Below are positions 34,742 through 43,157 of a stretch of 64,000 nt of DNA, piece by piece (position 1 is the first letter of the stretch; every line of letters starts with the position of its first letter). The stretch is from assembly GCA_949300365.1 (NCBI GenBank), contig CASGEC010000006.1, positions 1 through 64,000 on the forward strand, in the 5' to 3' direction. The translations under genes were made by a program, and so were the position numbers. The stretch comes from an uncultured Bacillota bacterium. GTDB lineage: Bacteria; Bacillota_I; Bacilli_A; RFN20; CAG-288. Below the pieces are notes generated by a model. It was given only the letters and a program-made list of their open reading frames with translations. It was not told the DNA's origin and ran no database searches.

Positions 34742-35829
34742 GGAAGCTTGTCCTGAACCATTTCCGTTCCTATTCCCATCTCGATGTCGACTTTCCCGAA
34801 AAGGATATCTACATCACGGGGAACAACGGACAAGGCAAGACGAACATCCTGGAGGCCCTGCATTATCTGACCCTCGGAAGAAGCTTCCGCAAGGCCGAAG
34901 ACAAGGAATTGATCCAGGGCGAGGAAAAGGAAGCCTCCATCTATATCGACTACCACGACGAGAGCGATGGCTTGGATCATAGCCTCTCCTGCATCATCAG
35001 ACGGGGATACAAGATCTTCTCCTATGATGGCGAAAAGGCCAAGACCCTCTCCGGAATGCTCGGAAAGCTTCTTGCGGTCTGCTATGACCCCGGCCAGGTG
35101 TTCTTCTTCAAGGATGACCCGAGCGAAAGAAGGAAGCTTCTTGACGAGACGCTGAGCCAGCTCGATAGCAAATACCTCTATGCCATCGGCCGCTACAAGA
35201 AGCTGCTCAAGGAGCGGAACACGGGCCTTGCCCAGAACTACGACATCGATGTCCTGGATGTCCTCAGGGATCAGCTCATCAATCTCTCCTATCGCATCGT
35301 CCTAGAGCGGAAAAGGCTTGTCGCCCTTCTCTCCAAGAAGATGGACAGGATCTACAGGGAACTTTTCGGCAAGGAAAGGGAGCTCTTCCTTCTCTACAAG
35401 ACGAACTGCCCCTTGGACGATGACCAGGAAAGCTTCGTTAGCAACGCCAAGGAGAGCTATCGTTCCAATCAGTCCATCGAGAACCTCAGGAAGATGACCC
35501 TCATCGGTCCCCACCGCGACAATCTCATCGCTCTCTTGGACGAAAAGGATGTCTCCCGATACGGAAGCCAAGGCGAGAACAGGCTCTCCTCCTTGAGCCT
35601 GAGGCTAGCGATAAGGGAGCTCTTCAAGGAGAAGACCGGAAAGGAACCCTTGCTTCTTCTCGATGACGTCGCTTCCGACTTGGACGAAATACGCTGCCGC
35701 AATCTTCTCGGAAGCATCAAGGGACAGGGCCAGGCGTTTGTGACCGGAACCCAGATACGGGATGGATTCGACGATTACCAGATATACGTTGCCATGGAGC
35801 ACAGCCTACGGAGGAAACAGAATGACTGA
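34732..35829 (+). CDS. recF: DNA replication/repair protein RecF
   Basis: A 365-residue SMC-like ATPase. Walker A GNNGQGKTN with the following ILEALHYLTLGRSFR, a coiled middle region (LKERNTGLAQNY onward), signature-like segment NRLSSLSLRLAIRELF, and Walker B LLLLDDVASDLD. With RecO and RecR it loads RecA at single-stranded gaps. It overlaps yaaA by 10 nt and gyrB by 8 nt, so translation is coupled along the operon. Confidence 0.95.
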   Translation: MFVRKLVLNHFRSYSHLDVDFPEKDIYITGNNGQGKTNILEALHYLTLGRSFRKAEDKELIQGEEKEASIYIDYHDESDGLDHSLSCIIRRGYKIFSYDGEKAKTLSGMLGKLLAVCYDPGQVFFFKDDPSERRKLLDETLSQLDSKYLYAIGRYKKLLKERNTGLAQNYDIDVLDVLRDQLINLSYRIVLERKRLVALLSKKMDRIYRELFGKERELFLLYKTNCPLDDDQESFVSNAKESYRSNQSIENLRKMTLIGPHRDNLIALLDEKDVSRYGSQGENRLSSLSLRLAIRELFKEKTGKEPLLLLDDVASDLDEIRCRNLLGSIKGQGQAFVTGTQIRDGFDDYQIYVAMEHSLRRKQND

Positions 35830-37984
35830 CGAAGAAAAGAAGAAGGCGATGGAAGAACTGACGGAGAAGCAGAGGCGGAAGGTTGAGGAAGTCGCCAAGG
35901 CGGAATCCCGTGCCCCCGTCGAACAGCACAAGGTCGAGGAAGCTCCGGAAGAGACCTTCGACGAGGAACACGTCGAGCACAACGATCTTTCGGAAGACCA
36001 GGAAGAGAAGGCCCTCAAGGCCAAGGAAGAATACACCGGCAAGGACATCGAAATCCTCCAGGGACTGGAAGCCGTTCGCCAGAGGCCGGGAATGTACATC
36101 GGAACGACGTCGGCAAGGGGCCTCCATCACCTCGTCCGCGAAGCCGTCGACAATGGCATCGATGAGGCCTTGGCGGGCTATTGCAAGCATATCCATGTCA
36201 CCCTCCTTCCCGGCACGAAGAACAATCCCGTCAACCGCGTCCGCATCGAGGACGATGGCCGTGGCATCCCCTGCGACATCAATGCCCAGACCGGGCTTTC
36301 CACCGTCGAGACGGTCTATACCGTCCTCCACGCCGGTGGCAAGTTCAACGACAAGACCGGATACAAGATCTCCGGCGGTCTCCACGGCGTCGGCGTCAAG
36401 GCTGTCAATGCCCTTTCCACGAACGTTGAAGTCACGATCTACAGGGACGGAAAGATCCACCGCATCCGCTTCCAAAACGGCGGCAAGACCGTTGCCCCGG
36501 GTTTGGAAATAATCGGTGACTGCCCTGCGGACAAGACCGGAACGGCCGTGGAATTCACCCCGGACCCGACGATCTTCAAGGAAACCGTCACCTTCGACTT
36601 CAACACGATCAATACCTATCTCCGCCAGACGGCCTATCTGACAAAGGGCCTCGACCTAACTTTGGATGATCTGCGCAATCCCGAGAACCCTCTCCATTCC
36701 CACTACTGCTTCGAGGGCGGCATCAAGGAATACGTCGCCTATATCAACCAGGAGAAGGAGAAGATCTTCGAGGCTATCCCCTATGTCGTCGGCGGTTCGA
36801 AGGTTCCTGTCGGCGAAAGCACGACGACCATCATTGTCGAATGCGCCCTCCAGCCGACAAGGGGCGGCATCCTCTCCATGAACTCCTTCTGCAACAACAT
36901 CCGCACCACCGGTGGCGGAACCCATGAGGAAGGGTTCCGTCTTGCCATCGGAAGAGAGCTCAACAACTACTTCCGCGCCAAGGAATGGCTCAAGGACAGC
37001 GATCAGAACTTCAAGTCCGAGGACTGCCTGGAAGGCTTGACCGTGGTCCTTTCCATCAAACACTCCAACCCGCAATACGAAGGCCAGGTCAAGGACAAGC
37101 TCGGAAACGACGAGGTCCGCAAGGTCGTCTCCTCCATCGTTGGCGACTATCTCAAGGAATGGCTGATGGAAAACCCCAAGGAAGGACGGCTGTGGTATGA
37201 AAGGGTCGTCCTCGCCTTCAAGAGCCGCCGCGCTGCCGAAAACGCCCGCGCCAAGGCCCAGGGAAAGCTCTCCGCAGGTGCCGGCATGCCCGACAAGCTC
37301 ACGGACTGCATCTCCAAGGATCCTGCCGAAAGGGAGCTCTTCATCGTCGAGGGTAACTCCGCAGGCGGCTCCGCAATCCAGGGTAGGGATGCCCGAACCC
37401 AGGCCATCCTGCCGCTGAGAGGCAAGATCCTCAATGTCGAGAAAGCCCCTGCGATGCGCATCGAGAAGAACGCCGAGATCTACAACATGGTCACGGCCAT
37501 CGGCGCCGGACAGGGCGAGAACTTCGATGTCAGCAAGATTCGCTACGACAAGGTCATCATCATGACCGATGCCGATGTCGACGGAAGCCATATCCGCATC
37601 CTGCTGATGACGTTCTTCTACCGCTTCATGCGTCCCCTTGTCGAAAACGGCCATCTCTATATCGCCCAACCGCCTCTCTACCGCGTTGCCTACCAGGGCC
37701 ATTACTATTATGCCTTCAACGACGACGAGCTGGAGAACATCAAGAACAAGCTTCCCAAGAATGCCCGCTTTGGTCTCCAACGCTACAAGGGTCTTGGTGA
37801 AATGGATCCCGATCAGCTGGACAGCACGACGATGGACAAGAACCACAGAAGGATGTATCGGGTCACCATCGACGATGCCCAAGCCGCAAACGATGCCCTC
37901 ATCGACCTGATGGGCGAAAACGTCGAGCCGAGAAAGGACTACATCACCGCCAACGCCAAGTTCGTCAAGAACCTGGACATCTAA
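35822..37984 (+). CDS. gyrB: DNA gyrase subunit B
   Basis: A 720-residue GyrB. GHKL ATPase motifs REAVDNGIDEAL, EDDGRGIP and GGLHGVGVKAVNAL; TOPRIM motifs EGNSAGGSA and MTDADVDGSH; C-terminal end KFVKNLDI. About 75 charged Glu/Lys residues precede the usual start (DIEILQGLEAVRQRPGMYIG), longer than most GyrB N-termini. The TOPRIM motif reads EGN rather than EGD (Asn512), the position of E. coli Asp426 and S. aureus Asp437 in the quinolone-resistance region. GGAGG precedes ATG 35822, which lies inside the recF end. Confidence 0.96.
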   Translation: MTDEEKKKAMEELTEKQRRKVEEVAKAESRAPVEQHKVEEAPEETFDEEHVEHNDLSEDQEEKALKAKEEYTGKDIEILQGLEAVRQRPGMYIGTTSARGLHHLVREAVDNGIDEALAGYCKHIHVTLLPGTKNNPVNRVRIEDDGRGIPCDINAQTGLSTVETVYTVLHAGGKFNDKTGYKISGGLHGVGVKAVNALSTNVEVTIYRDGKIHRIRFQNGGKTVAPGLEIIGDCPADKTGTAVEFTPDPTIFKETVTFDFNTINTYLRQTAYLTKGLDLTLDDLRNPENPLHSHYCFEGGIKEYVAYINQEKEKIFEAIPYVVGGSKVPVGESTTTIIVECALQPTRGGILSMNSFCNNIRTTGGGTHEEGFRLAIGRELNNYFRAKEWLKDSDQNFKSEDCLEGLTVVLSIKHSNPQYEGQVKDKLGNDEVRKVVSSIVGDYLKEWLMENPKEGRLWYERVVLAFKSRRAAENARAKAQGKLSAGAGMPDKLTDCISKDPAERELFIVEGNSAGGSAIQGRDARTQAILPLRGKILNVEKAPAMRIEKNAEIYNMVTAIGAGQGENFDVSKIRYDKVIIMTDADVDGSHIRILLMTFFYRFMRPLVENGHLYIAQPPLYRVAYQGHYYYAFNDDELENIKNKLPKNARFGLQRYKGLGEMDPDQLDSTTMDKNHRRMYRVTIDDAQAANDALIDLMGENVEPRKDYITANAKFVKNLDI

Positions 37985-37999
37985 GGGAGGCAATAGACA

Positions 38000-40657
38000 A
38001 TGGTTGACAACGAAAACGAAGAGAAGAAGATTGACGAAACGGCCGACAAGCCGACCGACAAAGGTGTCGAAGGCCTCCAGGAAGGTATCGTCCCGGGCAT
38101 CTCTCCCGATGAGTTTGCTACCGAGATCAAGAACTCCTTCCTCGACTATGCCGTCTCGACCTTGACAAGCCGTGCCATCCCCGATGCCAGGGACGGCCTC
38201 AAGCCGGTCCAAAGACGTATCATCTACGATATGTGGGACATGGGCGTCACGCCGGACAAGCCCTTCAAGAAATCCGCCCGTGTCGTCGGCGACGTCATGG
38301 GTAAATACCATCCGCACGGCAACTCCGCCATCTACCTTGCCATGTGCCGTCTGGCCCAGGATTTCGCCATGCGCTACACCCTCGTCCAGGGACATGGTAA
38401 CTTCGGTTCTCCCGATGGCGATGAGCCGGCCGCGGAACGTTATACGGAAGCAAGATTGAGCAAGATCGCCCTTGAAATGACAAGGGATATCGAAAAGAAC
38501 ACCGTCAGCTTCATGGACACCTATGACGGCGAAGGAAAGGAACCGACCGTCCTTCCCTCCCGTTTCCCTAACCTCCTGTGCAACGAGTCCTCCGGCATTG
38601 CCGTCGGTATGGCGACATCCATCCCGCCGCACAATCTCCGCGAGACCATCTCCGGTATCCAGGAAGTCATTCGCAATCCCAACATCACAACGGAACAGCT
38701 GATGAGCATCATCAAGGGACCCGACTTCCCCGGCGGTGGCATCATCATGGGCCGCAGCGGCATCAAGAAGTATTTCGAGACGGGTCGCGGTTCGGTCAAG
38801 GTCCGTGCCAAGTACGAGATCGAGGAGAAGAACGGCCATCAGGAAATCATCTTCTCCGAACTGCCGTACATGGTCAATAAGCGTGACTTGGCAAAGAAGA
38901 TCGTCGACCTTGCCGATTCCAAGACGATTGAAGGAATCGCTTCCGTTGCCGACTACTCTTCCAAGAAGATGGGCACGTATTTCGTCGTCGCCTTGAAAAA
39001 GAACGCCAATGCCGAGCTTGTCCTCAACCACCTCTTCCGCTACACCGCCCTCCAATCCTCCTTTGCCGTCAACATGCTCGCTTTGGATAACGGCACGCCG
39101 AAAGTCCTCTCGATGCGCCAGGCCTTGGATATCTACATCCAGTTCCAGGAAGAGATCATCACCAACAGGACGAAGTTCAACCTCAAGAAAGCCCAGGACA
39201 GGATCCACATCCTGGATGCCTTCCTCCTTGTTGCCGATGCCATCGACGAGACCATCCACATCATCCGCTCCTCCGAGACGGACGAGGAAGTCATCGGCAA
39301 GCTCTTCGACCGCTTCGGCCTGGACGAGATCCAATCCAGAAGCATCCTCGAACTCCAGCTCAAGCGTCTCAAGAAGCTCGACCAGAGGAAGTATGCCGAC
39401 GAGAAGGCCGCCTTGGAAAAGGATTGCCAGCACTACAACGACATTCTCTCCAACAAGGCCGTCTTGGAAGAGACGCTCATCGGCGAGCTTGAGGAAATCA
39501 AGAAGACCTATGGCGATGACAGAAGGACCCTCATCACCGACTTCGACTACGACGAGAGCGACGAAGACCTCATCCCCAACAAGGAAGTCCTCGTCATCCT
39601 GACCAAAGGCGGCTATATCAAGCGAATCGATCCGACCGAATTCAAGGTCCAGAGAAGGGGAGGCGTCGGTGTCCAAGGCATGAAGACGAAGGAGGACGAC
39701 GATGTCGATATCCTCGTCCACTCCCGCACCAAGACGGACGTCCTCTTCTTCACCGACTTCGGCAAGGTCTACCGCTGCCGCGGATACCAGATCCAGGAAG
39801 GAAGCCGGACAAGCAAGGGCCTTCCGATCGTCAACTTCCTCAGGCTCAATCCGGGAGAGAAGGTCACTTCCATCGTCTCCATGGATAGCTATTCCGAGGA
39901 CAATTACCTCTTCTTCGCCACGGAGCAGGGTGTCGTCAAGCGCTGCAAGGCCTCGGATTTCGAAAGCATCAACTCCAACGGCAAGATCGCACTCGCCCTG
40001 CGTGACGGCGACAAGCTTATCGATGTCAAGCACACCGATGGCAAGGCCTTGATCTCCCTGGGCTCCAGCGAGGGCAAGGTCTGCACCTTCCGTGAGGAGG
40101 AGGTCCGCTGCATGGGACGCGTCGCCACAGGCGTCAGGGGCATGGACCTTCCTACCGGCGCGAAGATCGTCGGCGTGATCACCTCCCTTGAAGGCGACAA
40201 GATCTTCTCCCTCTCCGCAAACGGCTATGGCAAGATCACGCCGATCAGCGAATACCGTATCACCGCCAGGGGCGGAAAGGGCGTGAAGACGATGCGCGTG
40301 GCCGACAAGAACGGCTCCCTGATCGCCATCAAGACGGTCAAGGGCGACGAGGATATCATCATCATCACCGACCATGGCACGACCATCCGCACGACCCTGA
40401 CGCAGGTCAACAACATGTCCCGCAACACTATCGGCGTCAAGATGATCACCCTCCGCGACAAGGAAAGCATCAGCTCCTGCTCCATCGAGCCGAGCGAATC
40501 CGACTATGAGGCCCAGCAGGAAAACACCGTCGAGGACAATACGCCCAAGGCGGAAGAATCCTCCGAAACCGATCCCGCCCTTCAGGAACTCCTCCGCCGT
40601 GCGGAAAAGGAGCAGGATGACGACGGAACCGATGAAGGCTCCGGAAGCGAAGGCTAG
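38000..40657 (+). CDS. gyrA: DNA gyrase subunit A
   Basis: An 885-residue GyrA. The breakage-reunion domain has catalytic Tyr148 in AERYTEARLS. The C-terminal pinwheel contains a GyrA-box-like QRRGGVGVQGM and a final acidic tail (EQDDDGTDEGSGSEG). The QRDR reads GKYHPHGNSAIYLAM: the serine corresponding to E. coli Ser83 is kept (Ser109), but Asp82 is Asn108 and the acidic Asp87 is Leu113. It wraps and passes DNA to introduce negative supercoils with GyrB. It starts 15 nt after gyrB with a GGGAGG site. Confidence 0.96.
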   Translation: MVDNENEEKKIDETADKPTDKGVEGLQEGIVPGISPDEFATEIKNSFLDYAVSTLTSRAIPDARDGLKPVQRRIIYDMWDMGVTPDKPFKKSARVVGDVMGKYHPHGNSAIYLAMCRLAQDFAMRYTLVQGHGNFGSPDGDEPAAERYTEARLSKIALEMTRDIEKNTVSFMDTYDGEGKEPTVLPSRFPNLLCNESSGIAVGMATSIPPHNLRETISGIQEVIRNPNITTEQLMSIIKGPDFPGGGIIMGRSGIKKYFETGRGSVKVRAKYEIEEKNGHQEIIFSELPYMVNKRDLAKKIVDLADSKTIEGIASVADYSSKKMGTYFVVALKKNANAELVLNHLFRYTALQSSFAVNMLALDNGTPKVLSMRQALDIYIQFQEEIITNRTKFNLKKAQDRIHILDAFLLVADAIDETIHIIRSSETDEEVIGKLFDRFGLDEIQSRSILELQLKRLKKLDQRKYADEKAALEKDCQHYNDILSNKAVLEETLIGELEEIKKTYGDDRRTLITDFDYDESDEDLIPNKEVLVILTKGGYIKRIDPTEFKVQRRGGVGVQGMKTKEDDDVDILVHSRTKTDVLFFTDFGKVYRCRGYQIQEGSRTSKGLPIVNFLRLNPGEKVTSIVSMDSYSEDNYLFFATEQGVVKRCKASDFESINSNGKIALALRDGDKLIDVKHTDGKALISLGSSEGKVCTFREEEVRCMGRVATGVRGMDLPTGAKIVGVITSLEGDKIFSLSANGYGKITPISEYRITARGGKGVKTMRVADKNGSLIAIKTVKGDEDIIIITDHGTTIRTTLTQVNNMSRNTIGVKMITLRDKESISSCSIEPSESDYEAQQENTVEDNTPKAEESSETDPALQELLRRAEKEQDDDGTDEGSGSEG

Positions 40658-40659
40658 CC

Positions 40660-41589
40660 ATGGAAGACGTCCAGAAGGTCTATCTGGGATTTGACCACTA
40701 TCGCCTGCAGAGGACTTTCTCCTATGCCATGCGCGAGAATCTGGTCCAAAACCTGCACCGCGCCGACATCCGCTACACCTTCCATGCCGAGGATGATTTC
40801 GACCTTGCCGTCTTTGCCTCGGCCGAGGACATGATCTCCCAGCTCCCGAAGATCGAGGGGAAGAATGTCCGCAAGTGCCTTCTTGCCGGCTTCGACGTGG
40901 ACGACTTCAACGACGATCCGGCGGCCAGCAAGTTCCTCTCCGATGCCAGCATCAACTGCGCCAACAAGGCCGACTATCTTGTGACCTTCTTCGAGTCGCA
41001 GATGCGTGCCCTTCTCCGCATGGGTATCCGCAAGGAAATCCGCCTCGTCCAGCCAAAGCCCACCTTCCTGGATGATGATATCCCGCAGGCGGAGAAAGAC
41101 GCCTTCCGTTCCTACTACCGCATACCGAAGGGAAGGAAGGTCATCGTATCCTTTGGCTTTCAAAGGGACATGGATAGCGTTGCCATCCTCGACAACCTCT
41201 CCCGGGTTTTACCAGACTACGAGTTTCTCTGCTTCGGCTACCAGGAAAAGGATTTCCTTCGCCAGAAGATGCAGGAGCGGCTCTCCCACCAGACCAATAT
41301 CCGCTATGTCGAAAGCCTTCCCGAGGAGCTCTACCATTCCGCCCTTGTCAGCGTCGATGCCCTCTTCTTCCCCCAGATATTCCTCACCTATCCGATCGTC
41401 ATCCTCGACTTTATCGCCCACAACGTCCCCATCGTCTCCTACAGGGCCATCGACCTTCCGGAGCTTGTCAACGAAAACACAGCCCTTCATCCCACAAGCT
41501 TTGCCGAGCTCTACAAGGCACTTCGCGACATCCAGGACGTAAACAAGGCGAAAAACGCGAAAGCGCATCTTCTCCCGTACATGCTTTGA
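40660..41589 (+). CDS. GT-B fold glycosyltransferase-like protein
   Basis: A 309-residue protein that looks like a family 1/4 glycosyltransferase. The first half is a divergent Rossmann region; the second half has KVIVSFGFQRDMDSVAILDN, VLPDYEFLCFGY and IRYVESLPEELYHSALVSVD, then VILDFIAHNVPIVSYRAIDLPELV, which resembles the nucleotide-sugar-binding end of GT-B enzymes. The usual EX7E motif is not obvious, so activity is uncertain. It begins 2 nt after gyrA and so belongs to the gyrase operon, an unexpected partner. Confidence 0.65.
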   Translation: MEDVQKVYLGFDHYRLQRTFSYAMRENLVQNLHRADIRYTFHAEDDFDLAVFASAEDMISQLPKIEGKNVRKCLLAGFDVDDFNDDPAASKFLSDASINCANKADYLVTFFESQMRALLRMGIRKEIRLVQPKPTFLDDDIPQAEKDAFRSYYRIPKGRKVIVSFGFQRDMDSVAILDNLSRVLPDYEFLCFGYQEKDFLRQKMQERLSHQTNIRYVESLPEELYHSALVSVDALFFPQIFLTYPIVILDFIAHNVPIVSYRAIDLPELVNENTALHPTSFAELYKALRDIQDVNKAKNAKAHLLPYML

Positions 41590-41598
41590 TCAAGTTGC

Positions 41599-41604
41599 TA
41601 TAAT
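41599..41604 (+). promoter_or_regulatory. serS promoter -10 box
   Basis: TATAAT starting 10 nt after the end of the preceding gene, about 30 nt before the serS ATG, whose ribosome site is AAGGAGATAA. The leader is too short for a T-box. The -35 element is weak. Confidence 0.55.
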
Positions 41605-41634
41605 AGTTTGATTCATATCAAGGAGATAACGAAC

Positions 41635-42951
41635 ATGCTCGATGTCAAATACGTAATCGACCATCTCGATGAGGTCATCGCCCGACTGACGACCCGCACT
41701 GGCGACTATAGCTATCTTCGTGAGCTTCCAGCCCTAGAAGAGAAGAGGAAGGACCTGATCGTCAAGGCCGACAAGCTCAAGGCCGAAAGGAACAGCCAAT
41801 CCAAGGAAATTGGAAAGCTCAAGGCCCAGAAGAAGGAAGAAGAAGCCGCAGCCCTTCTTGCCAAGCTCAACTTCGACAGGGACGAGATCGCCCGTCTGGA
41901 CAAGGAAAGGACGGAAGTCGAGGACAAGATCCACGAAATCATGCTCAAGACCCCGAACCTTCCCGACGCCTCCCTTCCTATCGGAACCGACGACAGCTTC
42001 AACAGGCCCGAGAAGTACTGGGGCGAGCCGACCGTCTTCTCCTTCAAGCCCAAGGCCCATTGGGATTTGGGACAGATGCTTGGCTACTTCGACTTCGACC
42101 GTGCGGCCAAGGTTTCCGGTACCCGCTTCACCTTCTATCTGGGTGCCTTTGCCCGTCTGGAGCGCTCCTTGGCTTCCTTGATGCTGGATACCCACACCAA
42201 GGCCGGCTATACCGAAGTCCTTCCGCCCTACATGGTCAATACCGCATCCCTGACGGGATCGGGCCAGCTTCCGAAGTTCGCCGACCAGGCCTACAACACG
42301 ACGCCCGGCGATTTCTGGCTGATCCCGACCGCCGAGGTACCTGTCACCAACTACTATCGCGACGAGATCCTCTCCGCCGATGACCTTCCCAAGTGGTTCT
42401 GCGCCTATTCCTCCTGCTTCCGCGCCGAGGCCGGTGCCGCCGGAAGGGATACCAGGGGCATCATCCGTCAGCATCAGTTCCAGAAGGTCGAGCTTGTCAA
42501 GTACTGCCTGCCCGAGAAATCCTTCGAGGAACTGGAAAGCCTGACCGAGGAAGCCGAAAAGATCCTCGAGCTGCTCAAGCTTCCTTACCGCCGTGTCTGC
42601 CTCTCCACGGGCGATGTCGGTTTCTCCTCCGCAAAGACCTATGATCTGGAAGTCTGGCTTCCTTCCTACAACACCTACGAGGAGAAGGACGGCAAGTGGG
42701 TTCCCACGACCAAGAACTACAAGGAGATCTCCTCCTGCTCCAACGATACCGACTATCAGGCAAGGCGCATGAACATCCGCTTCAAGAGGACCAAGGACAG
42801 CAAGACGGAATACGTCCACATGCTCAACGGCTCCGGACTGGCCGTCGGAAGGACCGTCGCTGCCGTCATCGAGAACTACCAGAACGAGGATGGCTCCATC
42901 ACCGTTCCGGAAGTCCTTCGTCCCTACATGGGAACGGACATCATCAAGTAG
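41635..42951 (+). CDS. serS: Seryl-tRNA synthetase
   Basis: A 438-residue class II synthetase. The N-terminal long coiled-coil arm (about residues 30-105, [18 protein letters not shown] onward) grips tRNA-Ser. Motif 2 is [21 protein letters not shown] and motif 3 [18 protein letters not shown]. It charges tRNA-Ser (and tRNA-Sec where present) with serine using ATP. ATG 41635 is fixed by AAGGAG and by the family N-terminus MLDVKYV. It has its own promoter and terminator. Confidence 0.97.
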   Translation: MLDVKYVIDHLDEVIARLTTRTGDYSYLRELPALEEKRKDLIVKADKLKAERNSQSKEIGKLKAQKKEEEAAALLAKLNFDRDEIARLDKERTEVEDKIHEIMLKTPNLPDASLPIGTDDSFNRPEKYWGEPTVFSFKPKAHWDLGQMLGYFDFDRAAKVSGTRFTFYLGAFARLERSLASLMLDTHTKAGYTEVLPPYMVNTASLTGSGQLPKFADQAYNTTPGDFWLIPTAEVPVTNYYRDEILSADDLPKWFCAYSSCFRAEAGAAGRDTRGIIRQHQFQKVELVKYCLPEKSFEELESLTEEAEKILELLKLPYRRVCLSTGDVGFSSAKTYDLEVWLPSYNTYEEKDGKWVPTTKNYKEISSCSNDTDYQARRMNIRFKRTKDSKTEYVHMLNGSGLAVGRTVAAVIENYQNEDGSITVPEVLRPYMGTDIIK

Positions 42952-42971
42952 ATTCCTAAAGCGTATCGAAC

Positions 42972-43000
42972 AAGGCCGCCACAGAAAGACGGCCTTTTCT
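42972..43000 (+). terminator. serS terminator
   Basis: AAGGCCG (42972-42978) pairs with CGGCCTT (42990-42996), followed by TTCTT, 20 nt after the stop. Confidence 0.85.
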
Positions 43001-43026
43001 TGTGGAAATGGGTTTGAAATTCAATT

Positions 43027-43066
43027 ATCTGTGGATTTGGAGCAAAAGTGTGCGAATTCCACAGAT
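43027..43066. repeat. Perfect inverted repeat between two terminators
   Basis: ATCTGTGGA (43027-43035) and TCCACAGAT (43058-43066) are exact complements separated by 22 nt. It lies between the serS terminator and the terminator of the convergent sugar-transport operon, so it should be little transcribed. A protein-binding site is possible. Confidence 0.5.
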
Positions 43067-43094
43067 GTTTCATAAACGGGGCTTTGCCCAAAAC

Positions 43095-43134
43095 AGAAAA
43101 AGCCGCCTCAATCCTTATAGGACCAAGACGGCTT
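43095..43134 (-). terminator. Terminator of the sugar ABC operon
   Basis: On the minus strand AAGCCG (43129-43134) pairs with CGGCTT (43100-43105), with further pairing inside the loop (GGTCCT/AGGATT), then TTTCTGTTTT. It lies about 23 nt after the solute-binding-protein stop. Confidence 0.7.
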
Positions 43135-43157
43135 GTTTTCTTCTCTTTTATTTGGAT

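Noticed and set aside
36656-40375. A 1239-codon frame antisense to gyrB and gyrA
   Set aside because: It spans two certain genes on the other strand and shows the same low-complexity composition as the other shadows.
38000-40657. Reading gyrA as topoisomerase IV subunit parC because of its unusual QRDR
   Set aside because: The gene follows recF-gyrB and carries a GyrA-box-like QRRGGVG with a full-length C-terminal pinwheel, as expected for gyrase.
41590-41634. T-box leader before serS
   Set aside because: Only about 30 nt separate the -10 box from the ATG, far too short for a T-box, and no conserved T-box sequence is present.
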